Positions 8,131-18,047 of a stretch of 19,911 nt of DNA are shown here, piece after piece (positions within the stretch are counted from its first letter, which is position 1; each line of letters opens with the position of its first letter). Location of the stretch: NCBI GenBank assembly GCA_016256075.1, contig SDVU01000125.1, positions 1-19,911 of the forward strand, written 5' to 3'. The stretch comes from Dictyocoela muelleri (lineage: Eukaryota > Microsporidia). The notes under the pieces are model-generated. The model made no database searches, was not told the DNA's origin, and worked only from the letters and a program-made list of their open reading frames with translations. The position numbers and the translations under genes are program-made.

Positions 8131-8225
8131 TATGAATAGATAAATTAATTTTTTTTAATTAAAACTTATATTTTTAAAAACCATAGGGGTAGGATAATTA
8201 TCTTTGTAATCCGGCGAATTTTCGC
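8131..8225 (-). repeat. Inverted arm of the composite block, right
   Basis: Inverted counterpart of 3385-3480. Reading the reverse strand, it runs from gcgaaaattcgccggattac through aaagataatt and ctatggttttt to tttatctattcata. By eye, identity is about 85%. Confidence 0.7.
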
Positions 8226-8247
8226 CTCAGGCTAAAATTATCTATCC

Positions 8248-8313
8248 GTATTATTGAGTATATAACGTGATGGGTTGCTTGCGGGATATCAATTAGCGAA
8301 GAAGAAACGCATA
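8248..8313 (+). repeat. Direct repeat flanking the composite block, right copy
   Basis: Same orientation as 3298-3363. Its last bases are the TA into which Tigger copy 2 inserted. The expected continuation, judged from the left copy, is found immediately beyond Tigger copy 2 at 11224. Confidence 0.65.
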
Positions 8314-8608
8314 CAGTCGAGTTCGATTTTTTTACCCTCAATAAGTTTGTTTTTTTTGACGCCATAGATTATTATTATATAAAATATGCTAAATTTCATA
8401 TTTTGGTAAACTTTTTGTTCTTTTAAACGAATTATGAACTTTCTAATACACTCTTGTCCCCATATTATTAAAAACTCCTTTTAGAAATGTTCGATTTTTT
8501 TTACAATTCGATTTTTTTGACCTATTTTTTGAAATTTTATTTTTTACGCTTCAAATACAAAGTTGAAGTTTTTTTTCAACATAATTTTTGTCCGTTTTTT
8601 TAGCCCTC

Positions 8609-9630
8609 ATGAAGAAAAAAAAATTACAAGAGAGAAAAGAAAAGCCAAATAGTAAAAGAAAAAAATACACTGTTAAAGAAATTGTAACTAGATTTAATTT
8701 AACAAAATCAACGGCAAGAACTACTAAAAAAATGCATGTTAATTAATTGGGATCAACACTGATCATGTGTCTATAAATGAAAGGAAAAATTTATCGAGAG
8801 TTGATTCTAAATATTCTGAAATAGATTATTATATTCTAAAAAGGATAAATATTTTAAGAAATAAAAAGGTTCCTATAACCCGGAATATAATCATTAACTT
8901 ATCCGAAGATTATTATAAATCTCTAAATATCATGGAGAAAAATAGATCTCTTTACTATGTTAAAAACTTCGTGAAACGGCATCATTTGAGTTTTATCTAC
9001 CTTCATGGCAATTCAGCAAGCGCTGACAGTTCTGACATAGAAAATTTTAAAGAAAGGCTGAGTAAAAAATTAGAGGGATATGAAATTTCGAATATTTTCA
9101 ATATTGATGAAACAAGTTTATTTATAAGATCGGGTCTTAATAAATCTTATGTTATAATAAAAAATCGACAGCAAAAATTTTAAGCAGGACAAGACTAGAT
9201 TGAGTTTAATGTTGGGATGTAATTCAATGGGATAAAAACTTATCCCCTTATTTATAGGTAAATCAAAAAACACTAAGCATTAAAAAATGTTGGTTGATTG
9301 AGATTTAATATTCTCTATAGAGCAAATAAAACTGCCTGGCTAACTTTACATATATTTGACGAGTATCTTGAAATGATAAATAAAAGAGTTGTAGATAATA
9401 GAAAAATATTATTACTTTTTAATAATTTAAGTGGACATAAAATTGAATCCAAGTCTAATGTTGAATTATTTTCCTTTCACAAAACTGTACCTCTCTAATT
9501 CAACTTCTGGAACTTGGCATTATCAATGCTTTTAATCATAAATTTGAACCATTACTGACCAATTTTCATTGTATAATACACTAAGCAATGATTTGAGCTA
9601 AACAGAGGTTTTTAAAAAAAACTGATATTT
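8609..9630 (+). pseudogene. Tigger copy 2 transposase, N-terminal part
   Basis: The chosen start is the ATG at 8609: a lysine-rich head, then a helix-turn-helix (YTVKEIVTRFNLTKSTARTT), then a stop. The open stretch 8767-9183 carries a second, CENP-B/Tc5-type DNA-binding domain (YYVKNFVKRHHLSFIYLHGN and SASADSSDIENFKERLSK). It ends in FNIDETSLFIRSGLNKSY, with the first catalytic Asp. Next come QDKTRLSLMLGCNSMG and LIPLFIGKSKN, then WLTLHIFDEYLEMINKRVVD. The second catalytic position reads LLLFNNLSGHKI, with Asn where the family has Asp. The frame then decays, and Merlin copy 2 enters within a KTDIW-like segment. Confidence 0.82.
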
Positions 9631-10712
9631 GGCGCAAAGTAAAATTTGGGACTTTTTTAAAAAATCCTAAATTTTACGCATAAGGTATTTAACCCCTATG
9701 AATAATATAATATTTATTATTTATGATGAAATATTCATTGATAACGAAAAATCAATTTAATTTTTAAATCAAATCGGCGTATTTAGAAACATTAAAGAAT
9801 GTGAAAGATGTGGAAACTTGTCTAAAGTTAGGAAGTCAGATGTTTCTAGATTAAATTCATATTTTTATTTTTGTAAAAATTGCCGTATAAAAACACATTT
9901 TACACAAAAACACTTATACACGGTTTTAAAAAACCATTATTTTTTGAGGTATGTATATGCTTTTTCGGCGAATTTTGATTGTTGTCAAGTTGAGTTGTTC
10001 ACTGGAATAAATTCAAAAACAACATATAAATTAAAGAAAATAATTATTGAAACAATTAAAAAAAACAAACAGAAATATTTAGTAAAATAGGTAGAGAAGG
10101 AATATATGTTCAAGTTGATGGGACTGCTATTTGTCAAGGTCGGATTATTAAAAATCCTTCAAGTATGTATGATGATATGGAATGCATTCAATTGTTAATA
10201 GAAGGAGTTGAAGTAACAGAAAACAAATTATGCTTTTTAGAAATAGCTATAAATAGAGAAGCTTCCACGTTTTTTATATTTTAAATATAAACGTATTACC
10301 GAACTCTATAATCGTCTCGGATGGGTTTCCATCTTATCTATCAGCGGTTTGACAATTTGGATCTGAACACATAATTGTGCCGCATAATCAAGGTTTATAA
10401 ATGCAGAAGGTTATAATACTAATTTAATTAAAAATTTATGGTCACATTGAAAGTAGAATATAAAATCCGACGTGGTGTGAAAAAAGAAAATATAGAAGAT
10501 TTCGATTATGAATTTTATATTAAAAAGTATTATATCAAAAATAAAACATATAAATCAAATCAAATGGATTTATTGAAATTTTAAAAATATTATTTGGATA
10601 AAAATTTACCCCTATATTGCTTTTATTAAATTTTTAATATTAATTTTTTCTTATAATTTTTCATGAACCCCCACCTTGTATTCAAAAAAAAGCTAAATTT
10701 TACGGTTGCGCC
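9631..10712 (+). mobile_element. Merlin (IS1595-like) DNA transposon, copy 2
   Basis: A 1,082-bp element beginning GGCGCAAAGTAAAATTT and ending AAATTTTACGGTTGCGCC, an imperfect inverted pair. A further subterminal match is aacccctat against the inverted form of the atttacccctat near 10608. A perfect 9-bp target duplication, ctgatattt, flanks it at 9622-9630 and 10713-10721. It lies inside Tigger copy 2. Termini and protein both differ from Merlin copy 1. Confidence 0.9.
9698..10584 (+). pseudogene. Merlin copy 2 transposase (ISXO2-like, DDE)
   Basis: From the ATG at 9698 the frame reads YDEIFIDNEKSI, a stop, then a zinc ribbon (CERCGN, FYFCKNCRIK). The open part 9818-10090 continues to KKNKQKYLVK. 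After a frame shift the core shows GIYVQVDGTAICQGRIIKNP (first Asp), YDDMECIQLLIEGVE and FLEIAINREAS. Then come IIVSDGFPSYLSAV (second Asp) and EHIIVPHNQG. The third motif reads NTNLIKNLWSH, with Lys where the family has the catalytic Glu, followed by an in-frame stop and KVEYKIRRGVKKENIEDFDY. The final TAA is at 10582-10584. Several stops, at least one frame shift and the lost Glu make it inactive. Confidence 0.88.
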
Positions 10713-10721
10713 CTGATATTT

Positions 10722-11115
10722 TATGTGTAATGTTTGGATTGAGAAATCTTTAGATTCAATAAAATAGGAAACAATTGAAACAATAAAAAACTGATGGAAA
10801 AAAAGCAAATATATTGGATATTTAACAACGTGGGTAAATTAATTCGAACTTTGTAGAAACTGATAAATATTTTTATGAAGATGTAATGTGGAGTCAGATA
10901 CAAGTTTATCCTCATTAAATAATTTCATATGCTTAGACAGTGTTTTTTAGGCACAAAAGTCACATCAGCTCGTAAGCACCTTCGGACATACGGTCTCTCT
11001 TCTAAAAGCCACAAACTCAAAATACCTCAAAGAATGTATTGATTCTCAAGATAAAATTATTGCAGAAGTTCTAGAGAAACATTGCAAAGATTCGTTGGAC
11101 TATTATCTTCTATAA
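10722..11115 (+). pseudogene. Tigger copy 2 transposase, C-terminal remnant
   Basis: Resumes after Merlin copy 2, heavily broken at first. The last part is open: VSLLKATNSKYLKECIDSQD, then KIIAEVLEKHCKDSLDYYLL and a TAA at 11113-11115. It aligns with the acidic tail of Tigger copy 1 and shows how much of that copy is missing at the G+C-rich repeat. Confidence 0.68.
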
Positions 11116-11228
11116 CACAAAAATAATGTTTTAATTGGAAATTATAAATTTGTTTGATTTTTTTGCAAATTCGATTTTTAAGCCCTTTTTTTAAAAACTG
11201 GCTAAAAAAATCGAAATCGAATTTACTT

Positions 11229-12626
11229 TCGTTTGTAAATGTTCTTGTAGTCTTCTAATGTAATTAGAGATCATCTCTATAAGGCCTTTAAACAAATTAA
11301 TATTTACACATTTAACAGTATCCCGTAAGAAAAAATATTTGAAATTGATACATAAGTCCATTTAAAAGTTGTTATATCTTACAATAACAAATTTATCTCA
11401 AAATTAGGAAAAAAAATAACTGTAAATATGCAAGAGAATGTACAACATAGAAATTAACAACAAAAAAGGAGACTGGCTATAAAAAATAGTTTATACAAAC
11501 CTTCTTCATATTTTTTTCTCTATTCATTATCCTCTAGATATATCCAGTGGAAAAAAAAATATTTATTATTATTTTAAATAAAAAATCCATGTAAGCTCAT
11601 TTCTTAGATAAAGATGAAATATTCGGGTTTAGTTAATCTTGATTAAATTTTGTATAATTATAAATAGATATAAAAATCGAATTATGACATAAAAATTCTT
11701 TTTTATAGATATTAAAATCTATATTTTGCATGAAAAATATTATTTTACACGCGGAGTGAACGCGACTCGCGATTAACACAACCCGAGCGATGGCGAAAAC
11801 ATAGAATTTTCTGTAGAATCGCTTATCGAAATAAAAATTTCGAACTTATATCGTCTAATTTTTGCGTTACCCTGTAATGACAAAAATTTTCCTTTTTATT
11901 TTAAAAATTCATATTTAAACAAATCATTTTATTAATAAAATGTAAATATAAAAATTTTTCCTTATTTATATAATAAAATGATTTCTTTTATATAAATAAA
12001 AAAAATCATAACCACTTTCATAGATTATAAACTCAAAATTAGACTTTTATTAGTCCTATGCTTTGATTTATATGCCACGATTTTACAAAATAAATATTAT
12101 GGTTGTGTGAATATGCGCGAAATATAAAAGAAAAGCCCGTTTGAAGAATCTTGAGCATATTTTAATAGTTTTTTAATTTTTTAGAATATAGATAACTTTT
12201 TTCAAATCTAATAACAAAATTTTTTTATTTATCTAGTTCCCCTTTTTTAGATTATGCATTATTTATTTCTACATTAATTGATCATATGGCGCGAAGAGTA
12301 GATCGAGCCAAGAGCAAACATTTTTACTAAAAAGAGGCTTATGAAATATAAAAAAACGGTTAATAGACGCCACAGTTTGATAGAATAAAGGCGTATTAAT
12401 TTTTCTTGAATTTACATTTCAAGCCCACATATAATCAGAAAAAACACAAAAATATTATAAAATGCAAGAAATTATCACTGTATTACTATAAAAAAATGTT
12501 TTTAGTGCAATACTGAGATTTCTTGACATTCAAATAAAAAATATAGTCACTTGTCGCTAGAAATATTACCGATATATATGTTTTCTTTTTGAAAATAACC
12601 TTTTAAGATAATATGGGCTATAATAT
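11229..12626. other. Unassigned region, no gene seen
   Basis: About 1.4 kb with no open frame worth reporting on either strand and no transposon termini that I can pair. It holds a short patch richer in G+C at 11750-11800 (including cgcgactcgcga), the inverted repeat at 11921-11984, and otherwise very A+T-rich sequence with many homopolymer runs. The first bases up to about 11241 may be the displaced end of the direct repeat at 8248-8313. Confidence 0.5.
11921..11984. repeat. Short inverted repeat in A+T-rich spacer
   Basis: The arms aaatcattttatta (11921-11934) and taataaaatgattt (11971-11984) are perfectly complementary over 14 bp, with a 36-bp loop. A related aaaatttttcctt(a)ttt motif occurs at 11883 and 11951 in direct orientation. 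Function unknown. Confidence 0.6.
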
Positions 12627-12981
12627 TGTCGGATCCCGTATGTGTGCCCAAATGAAATGTAATATATTAATAAAGCTTTTGAAAAATATTTTTTATTGAT
12701 TGATTATATTTGAATCGTTGGTGTTCGTCGTGCATTGTGATGAAATATGTTTCGTATCTATTGCTTTATTTTTCTAGAAAATTCATCAATTCGGAGGGAA
12801 AATGAAATTTGGTTTTTCTTTTTTTTTGATTTTTTGTAAGTGATTTTGTTTATTTATTGTCAAAATATTTAATTTAAAACTTGATAAAATTTGATCTCAA
12901 ATTTTTATGAATAAAAAATAGCCTGAAAGAATTAAATTCACTCAGTAATAGTCGAGTTGATCCAGATAGACCGGCATTACA
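12627..12981 (-). repeat. 3' LTR of the Ty3-like fossil
   Basis: Window-strand sequence runs from tgtcggatcccgta to gaccggcattaca. It matches 16811-17171 over its whole length, including attaataaag, attgattgattatatttgaa and catcaattcggagg. A purine-rich tract (on the minus strand, tagaagcgagaa) lies just inside it and is a candidate polypurine tract. Confidence 0.88.
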
Positions 12982-13099
12982 TTCTCGCTTCTACGGAAAA
13001 ATACGTATATTCTTAATTGACACTTTTAAACTTCCACCTTTCTTGTTAATATAGATTTTGTTTAGGTTTTTTGAAATTTTGATGACATTATAAGGTCCC

Positions 13100-15860
13100 A
13101 GCCATTTTTTATCAATCTTGTCTGGCGAGTGGTTTCTGACAAAAAACTTTGTCATTAGGTTTGTAAATATGTCGCTTACAGTTACTATAATTTTATTTGC
13201 GTATTTTTAAGATTTACTCTTTATTCTACTAATAATTTCATCTTTATCAACGTTTATTTTTTTATCAGAATTTTTAAATATTGAAGCAGATAGAAATTTT
13301 CTTTGGGTGGATAACCGGTAGTCATATTAATTGTGGAATTTATATCTATTACAATCCCTATATATATATCACGCACATTTTTCTCACGCACATTTTTTCC
13401 ACGCACATTTTTCTCACGCACATTTTTTTCACGCACATTTTTTTTCACGCACATTTTTTTCACGCACATTTTTCTCACGCACAATTCTAATAATTATCCC
13501 AAGTTCTAGATTTAACGTCTCCACAATCGAGTTCCTTGTTATATTATATAGAGCTGTTTTTATATGTTCAATTTCGTATGTTTTTACCGAGGTCTTGAAA
13601 GCATTTGAAGTGAATAGTCTCTCGTTATAGAAAGAAAGTTTTTAGGAATTCCATATACTCCAAACCATGTATTTTAGATAGCCATACAGATATTTTTCGA
13701 CCTTATATTGTATATTATTTTTCCTTTAGTATATCTGCTAAAAAGACCGATGATTAACAGAATATAAAATCGAGTTTTCTTAATATTCTAAGAGTATTTA
13801 TAATGTTTCGTTTCAATTGAGCTTTGATATCGACGGATATTGTATCGTTTATTTTGTAAACATGGAAATCATTTGTGATATTTCCCCACATATTTTTAAA
13901 ACTTTTCTCTTCCATACATATTTTGCAAAATTTGCATATTTTAATTATTTTTTCTTTTAATTTCTTTATATTTAAGTATCGTTTTAGAGTTCCATGTAAT
14001 TTATGAACACCCGGATGAAACATGCTCTCATTAATCATTATTAGAATTTCCTTTCTTCTTATATCGGAGTTTGTATTTCCAAGTTTTTTTAAAACACTAT
14101 AATCTAATTCTTACGGCTCATTGGTGTTAATATAGTCTTTTTTATTAAAAAATTCCTTGACAGAATATCAGCATACACATTATTTTGACCTTTAAAATAA
14201 TGTAGCTCATAATTAAACTCCTCCATTATCAATTTCCGTCGGTTTATTCTCCGATTCACGTCACCTTTAAAGATTATATTGGCATTATCAGTATATATAT
14301 TTACCTTTGTGTTGAAAACAATTGGTTTGAAATGCTGTAAAGACTTTATAATAGCCAAGTCATCTTTTTCTACTATGGTGTAATTATTTTCTGTTTTTGA
14401 ATATTTCTTACTATAGTATCCTATTAATTTATTCTTTTGAAGTAATATGGATCCTATTCCTTTATCTGAGGCATCACAATTAAGGTCAAAAGGTGAGCTA
14501 AAATTTGAATAGTGAAGATTCGGCTGTTGCTTAATTACTTGAAAATCTAATTTATTATTTCACTATCCTCATCGTTTAAATTCATATATCGATTTGTATT
14601 TTTCAATTTATCATATAGAGTTGATGTTTTTATCGAAAGGTTTTGAAAAAAAGGTCAAACCAATTAAAAAAACCTAATAATCTTTCCAAGTGTTTTTTGG
14701 TTTTTATTGGTCTTTGCTCAAACGTTTCAACCTTAGATATTTCAGGTTTTATCCCACATGATGTTATAACATGGCCAAGATAATTAACAGATTCTAATCC
14801 AAATTTATTTTTTTTTCAAAATTTATAGATACCCAAGCTTCAATTAGACGGTTTAGTACAATTTCCAAATGTTAAAAATGTTCAGTTCTATTTTCAGAAA
14901 AAAACTAATATGTCGTCAAGGTATATGAAAACATTAGTAACACCTTTTAAGATATTTTATATAGTCAGTTGGAATGTTGTTGGGGATTACGAAGCCAAAA
15001 TGGCATTTTATTAAAAATAAAGGTTCTCCTTTAAATCTTAAATCCCGTTTTATTAATGTCATCGGGGTGCATTCGTATTTGATATTATCCCTGGTTTAAG
15101 TCCAATTGCGAGAAAACTTTAGAATTTTTTAAACTGGCAAGAATTTCCGAAATTTTTGGGATATATTGATGATTTTTTCTTGTTAATGAGTTTAGGTAAC
15201 GATAGTCGACGACTAATCTAAGTGAACCATTTTTTTCTGATTATAAATGCTGGGGATATTAATTCTGTTTCAGTTTATTTAATTAAGCCTGCGTTGATCA
15301 AATCATACAGATGTTTTTCAACTTCTTCTCTGATTTCTAATGGAACAGAATATTCGTTCAATATTTTTCTAAATTGCCTTCAAGTATCATTCTGTAGTAA
15401 AAGGTTTTAATATCGCCTAACTTTGGATTTCTTTTTTATGATTTAATTAATGATTCTATATTGCTCTCATAATTTTTAATTTGAAATATTTTACTTTTAT
15501 TCATTAAACTTTTGTCTGCAAAACAAATATCTTCATTCATATCTTTATCTTCATTTAATTTATATTCAGTATCATCAAAAAATAGTCTCTTTTGTTTTAA
15601 ATCAATGATTACGTCATTCTCTCTTAAAAACTTCATGCCCATTATTGCATTCGCGACTTTTCTTTCAATTACATAAATTTTTGTTGAACATGGATCTTTT
15701 CGATTATCAAAAAGAGTAAATTTTATATCAAATTCCCTCTTTATCTTTATACGAGATCCGTTCGAAATTTTTACTTCTTCCTCCTTTTCGATTAAATTTG
15801 GTTTTAGATTAAAATATTCGACTATTTGGCAGTAAGATAATTATGGTTGGATCCTGTGTC
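13100..15860 (-). pseudogene. Fossil pol region (PR, RT, RNase H, IN) of the Ty3 element
   Basis: Parts recognised on the minus strand, in order. A retropepsin-like zone lies near 15860-15450. A reverse transcriptase zone lies near 15400-14650, with the active-site block NVFIYLDDILV near 14910. The RNase H zone, near 14550-14100, has NCDASDKGIGSILLQ, VNIYTDNANIIF and ADILSRN. Integrase runs from about 14038 to 13100, with an HHCC finger (HPGVHKLHG, CKFCKIC) followed by remnants of the catalytic core. This is the standard Ty3/gypsy order. The region is decayed with many breaks. Confidence 0.83.
13370..13484. repeat. 15-17-bp minisatellite inside the LTR fossil
   Basis: Eight tandem copies of a unit close to cacgcacatttttct, varying only in the length of the T-run. 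It lies in the integrase part of the Ty3-like fossil and reads open on both strands, which accounts for the apparent open frames around it. It is a secondary expansion, not part of the retroelement family. Confidence 0.88.
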
Positions 15861-15964
15861 CAAAATAGCCTCTATGGGTTTATTTTTTAATTAATATAGG
15901 TATCTTGATGGTTGTAGGTTTAGGTTGGGGATATTCATCAAAATTATTTTGATTCGCTGTCGTC

Positions 15965-16790
15965 CTATTTGTTATTTTTCTTTTTGTTCTGCATTCTGCA
16001 CTCATATTCGTTGTGGGTTGTTGTTTTATGAACATGACAAAATTTCTTGTTAAATATTTGCATAGGCTGTCTTTTATTATTGATTTTATGGGAGGTATAT
16101 GATTTTCTTGTATAGTTGAACATATTATTTTTTAAAGCTTCATTATTTTCAATTGAATCATGGGAGTCATTCTTAAAAGTTTTTTTAATTATAAATCCTT
16201 CCATTTTTATTAATTTTTCAAAGACACTGTTAAAATCTCTTCGGTCATATTTTTAAATTTCAAATTAGACTCTTTCGTGGAGACAACAAAAAAAACTTCT
16301 TGGATTTTGGGATTTTAGAATATGTTCATCCCAGTCGAGACAATACGATAATTTCAGGCAATTCTTTTTTATTCTTCTAAATATGCACGGATAGTATAAT
16401 AATTTTGTTGTCGGTTTGACGTTATTTTTTGTTGGTATTTGTAGGCGCTGTTTTGATTATACTTCACTTTTAGTAGTTTTTTATGTTTCTTGAGGAGATG
16501 TTGTATTTCCAATCTGATATTGAATGTTTATATCAATGATTTGATTTAGTACATCCTGTTGAGTTTCATCGGACCATTTGCATATCCTTGCAACCTCTTC
16601 GAAACAAACATTGCAGTTCACAAGGTCTTGTTCTTCTACAGATCTCAGTAGGTTTAATCGATGTATAATTTTTAGTCCGGATATTTCATTTCTATGTTTA
16701 AAAAGTACAGTCTCTAGTGTAGTATCTATTTGCGCCACCTTCTTAATTTCACATTTTTCCTTTTTGAATTGCAGTTCTGACATTCATTCT
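15965..16790 (-). pseudogene. Fossil gag-like region of the Ty3 element
   Basis: The first region downstream of the 5' LTR on the minus strand. It holds a helical, charged segment starting MSELQFKKEKCEIKK and, further on, a basic segment with the knuckle-like pattern CHVHKTTTHNEYEC near 16030-15990. This Cys/His pattern resembles the nucleocapsid-type finger at the end of gag in Ty3-like elements. Position and pattern support the call; sequence similarity of the capsid part is not evident. Broken. Confidence 0.6.
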
Positions 16791-16810
16791 TTTTGACATT
16801 GAGCTCAATA

Positions 16811-17171
16811 TGTCGTGGCTCTCGTATAGGCGCCCAAATGAAAAGTAAGATATTAATAAAGACTTTTAAAATAATTTTTATTGATTGATTATATTTGAAT
16901 CTTCGGCGTTCGTCGAGAGAGGGGGTGAAATCTGTTTCGTATTTATAGCTTTATTTTTCTATAATTTTCATCAATTCGGAGGTAAATTGAAATTTGATTT
17001 TTCTTTTTACTTTTTGATTTTTTTGCAACTGATTTTGTTTATTTATCGTTGAAATAAAAAATTTAAAACTTTATAAATTTGATCACAAATTTTTATGAAT
17101 GAAAAATAGCTTGAAAGAATTAAGTTCACTCAGTAATTACCAAGTTGTAATCCGGCTAGACCGGCATTACA
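16811..17171 (-). repeat. 5' LTR of the Ty3-like fossil
   Basis: Window-strand sequence runs from tgtcgtggctctcg to gaccggcattaca. On the minus strand it begins TGTAATGCCGG and ends in GACA. The bases just inside it form a 12-bp palindrome, attgagctcaat (16798-16809), where the primer-binding site would be expected. I do not recognise a tRNA match. Confidence 0.88.
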
Positions 17172-17193
17172 ATATCTATTACACGATATTTTA

Positions 17194-17274
17194 CGCAGCA
17201 CGTGAACTCGCCAAATGCGAGTTCTCGTAAGCTCGCCCTGAGCGCAGCCGAGCTCCTCACGAGAACTCGCTACA
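17194..17274 (-). repeat. G+C-rich hairpin repeat, copy B
   Basis: Inverted copy of 1-81, the same length and with about nine substitutions. It lies 22 bp outside the 5' LTR of the Ty3-like fossil. The similarity stops sharply at both ends, so this is a discrete mobile or dispersed unit, not a segmental duplication. The internal hairpin is kept with one mismatch. Confidence 0.82.
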
Positions 17275-17497
17275 AACTTTTTAATAAAAATTTATAGAAA
17301 TTTATTTGTTTTAACAATATATTCGATTATACATGTCTTAGATAATATATCATAAAAAATTTTATAAATTACTGATTATAATTTCTAAGGTATAATAAAA
17401 ATTTCTTTATATTGTTTCATATAGTTTTTTTCAGTTTTTATATAAACTTTATGAGCCGTCTATTATGAGGTACTGATTTCTTAAATATTTATATACA
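17275..17497. other. A+T-rich spacer, nothing recognised
   Basis: No open frame, repeat or terminus seen between the G+C-rich repeat and the minisatellite. Confidence 0.5.
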
Positions 17498-17670
17498 GCC
17501 CTTTTCATTATTATATATAATTTTATTATTATAGACCCCATTTTCATTATCATAGACCCCCTTTTTCATTATTATAGACCCTCCCCCCTTTTCATTATTA
17601 TAGATCCATTTTTACATTATTATAGACCACTTTTTGCATTATTATAGACCCCCTTTTTGCATTATTATAT
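17498..17670 (+). repeat. 20-27-bp minisatellite (cattattatagacccc type)
   Basis: About eight units built on cattattatagaccccctttt, of 20 to 27 bp. The array is cut by the long-inverted-repeat element at 17671, and degenerate units continue in the same orientation after it (attatatacctcctttttcg and cattattatta, about 19428-19480). The motif ttatagac is shared with the tandem repeats inside that element. Confidence 0.82.
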
Positions 17671-17876
17671 GTTGGCACGAAAAGCAGGGCAATAAAAATG
17701 ACCGGGCATAAAAAAACTATTTAAAAGGGTTTAGATTATTCTTTCATCTATCATTTATTTTTTTTAAAAAATATTTATATGGCAATTTATTAAGACCCTC
17801 GGAACTAAAAGTGACCGTAATGTTTTAATGTAAAATTCAAAAAAAATCATTGAACTATTAATAAGAAAAATTAGTG

Positions 17877-17990
17877 AATGTAAATAAAAAAAAATAAAAG
17901 TGACCGGGTAAATTTTTCATTAAAAAATAAGGGTGACCGGGTAAATTTTTTATTAAAAAATAAAAATGAATGGTAAATTTTTATTAAAAA
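17877..17990 (+). repeat. Tandem tgaccggg repeats in the left inverted repeat
   Basis: About three units of 31-33 bp centred on aaaagtgaccgggtaaattt followed by an A-rich stretch. The right arm keeps only one clear unit (near 19150-19200), so the left arm seems to have expanded. Single gtgaccg motifs also occur closer to the termini on both sides (near 17813 and inverted near 19272). Confidence 0.7.
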
Positions 17991-18047
17991 AATTAATTGA
18001 TTTTTTGATATGAATTGAAAAGTTTTAAAAATTAAAATTACGGGTTT

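Larger units (their letters stand above)
8314..11223 (+). mobile_element. pogo/Tigger-type DNA transposon, copy 2, split by a Merlin element
   Basis: The left terminus CAGTCGAGTTCGATTTTTTT follows TA at 8312-8313. The right terminus on the reverse strand reads AATTCGATTTCGATTTTTTT next to TA at 11224-11225, so the last few bases are degraded. Without the nested Merlin it is about 1.8 kb. TTCGATTTTTTT-type motifs recur in the subterminal zones (near 8322, 8489, 8509 and inverted near 11206-11220), and ttagccctca sits right before the start codon. The transposase is on the plus strand. Several stops show it is dead. Confidence 0.82.
12627..17171 (-). mobile_element. Fossil Ty3/gypsy-type LTR retrotransposon
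   Basis: A minus-strand LTR element of about 4.5 kb with two LTRs of 355 and 361 bp around an internal region of about 3.8 kb. The order on the minus strand is gag-like region, protease, reverse transcriptase, RNase H, integrase, which is the Ty3/gypsy order. LTR ends are TG...CA type. The 4-bp flank atat occurs on both sides, a weak target duplication in such A+T-rich DNA. The LTRs differ by roughly 15-20% by eye, suggesting an old insertion. It is broken throughout, by more than ten breaks, and no envelope-like gene is seen. Confidence 0.88.

Noticed and set aside
10626-10915. Two minus-strand open frames rich in F, I and L
   Set aside because: They are shadows over Merlin copy 2's terminus and the Tigger C-terminal remnant; residue use is that of translated A+T-rich non-coding DNA.
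11750-11800. Third copy of the G+C-rich repeat
   Set aside because: The patch is relatively G+C-rich and has a short cgcgactcgcga palindrome, but it lacks the gagttctcgt arms.
13370-13484. Possible CRISPR-like array
   Set aside because: Units are 15-17 bp and directly abutting, with no unique spacers; it is a minisatellite.
13254-13630. Three overlapping open frames on both strands with C/V/R/K or H/A/F repeats
   Set aside because: They are translations of the cacgcacatttttct minisatellite inside the LTR fossil, whose unit lacks stops on both strands.
16578-16796. Plus-strand open frame
   Set aside because: It is antisense to the gag-like region of the LTR fossil and has no features of its own.
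1-17274. One giant transposon bounded by the G+C-rich repeats
   Set aside because: No gene set inside fits a single large element, every part is explained by separate insertions, and no flanking duplication can be tested because copy A sits at the window edge; kept only as a question in the findings.
17498-17670. Possible CRISPR-like array
   Set aside because: The variable parts are short C/T-rich length variants, not spacers, and the context is a eukaryotic transposon cluster.
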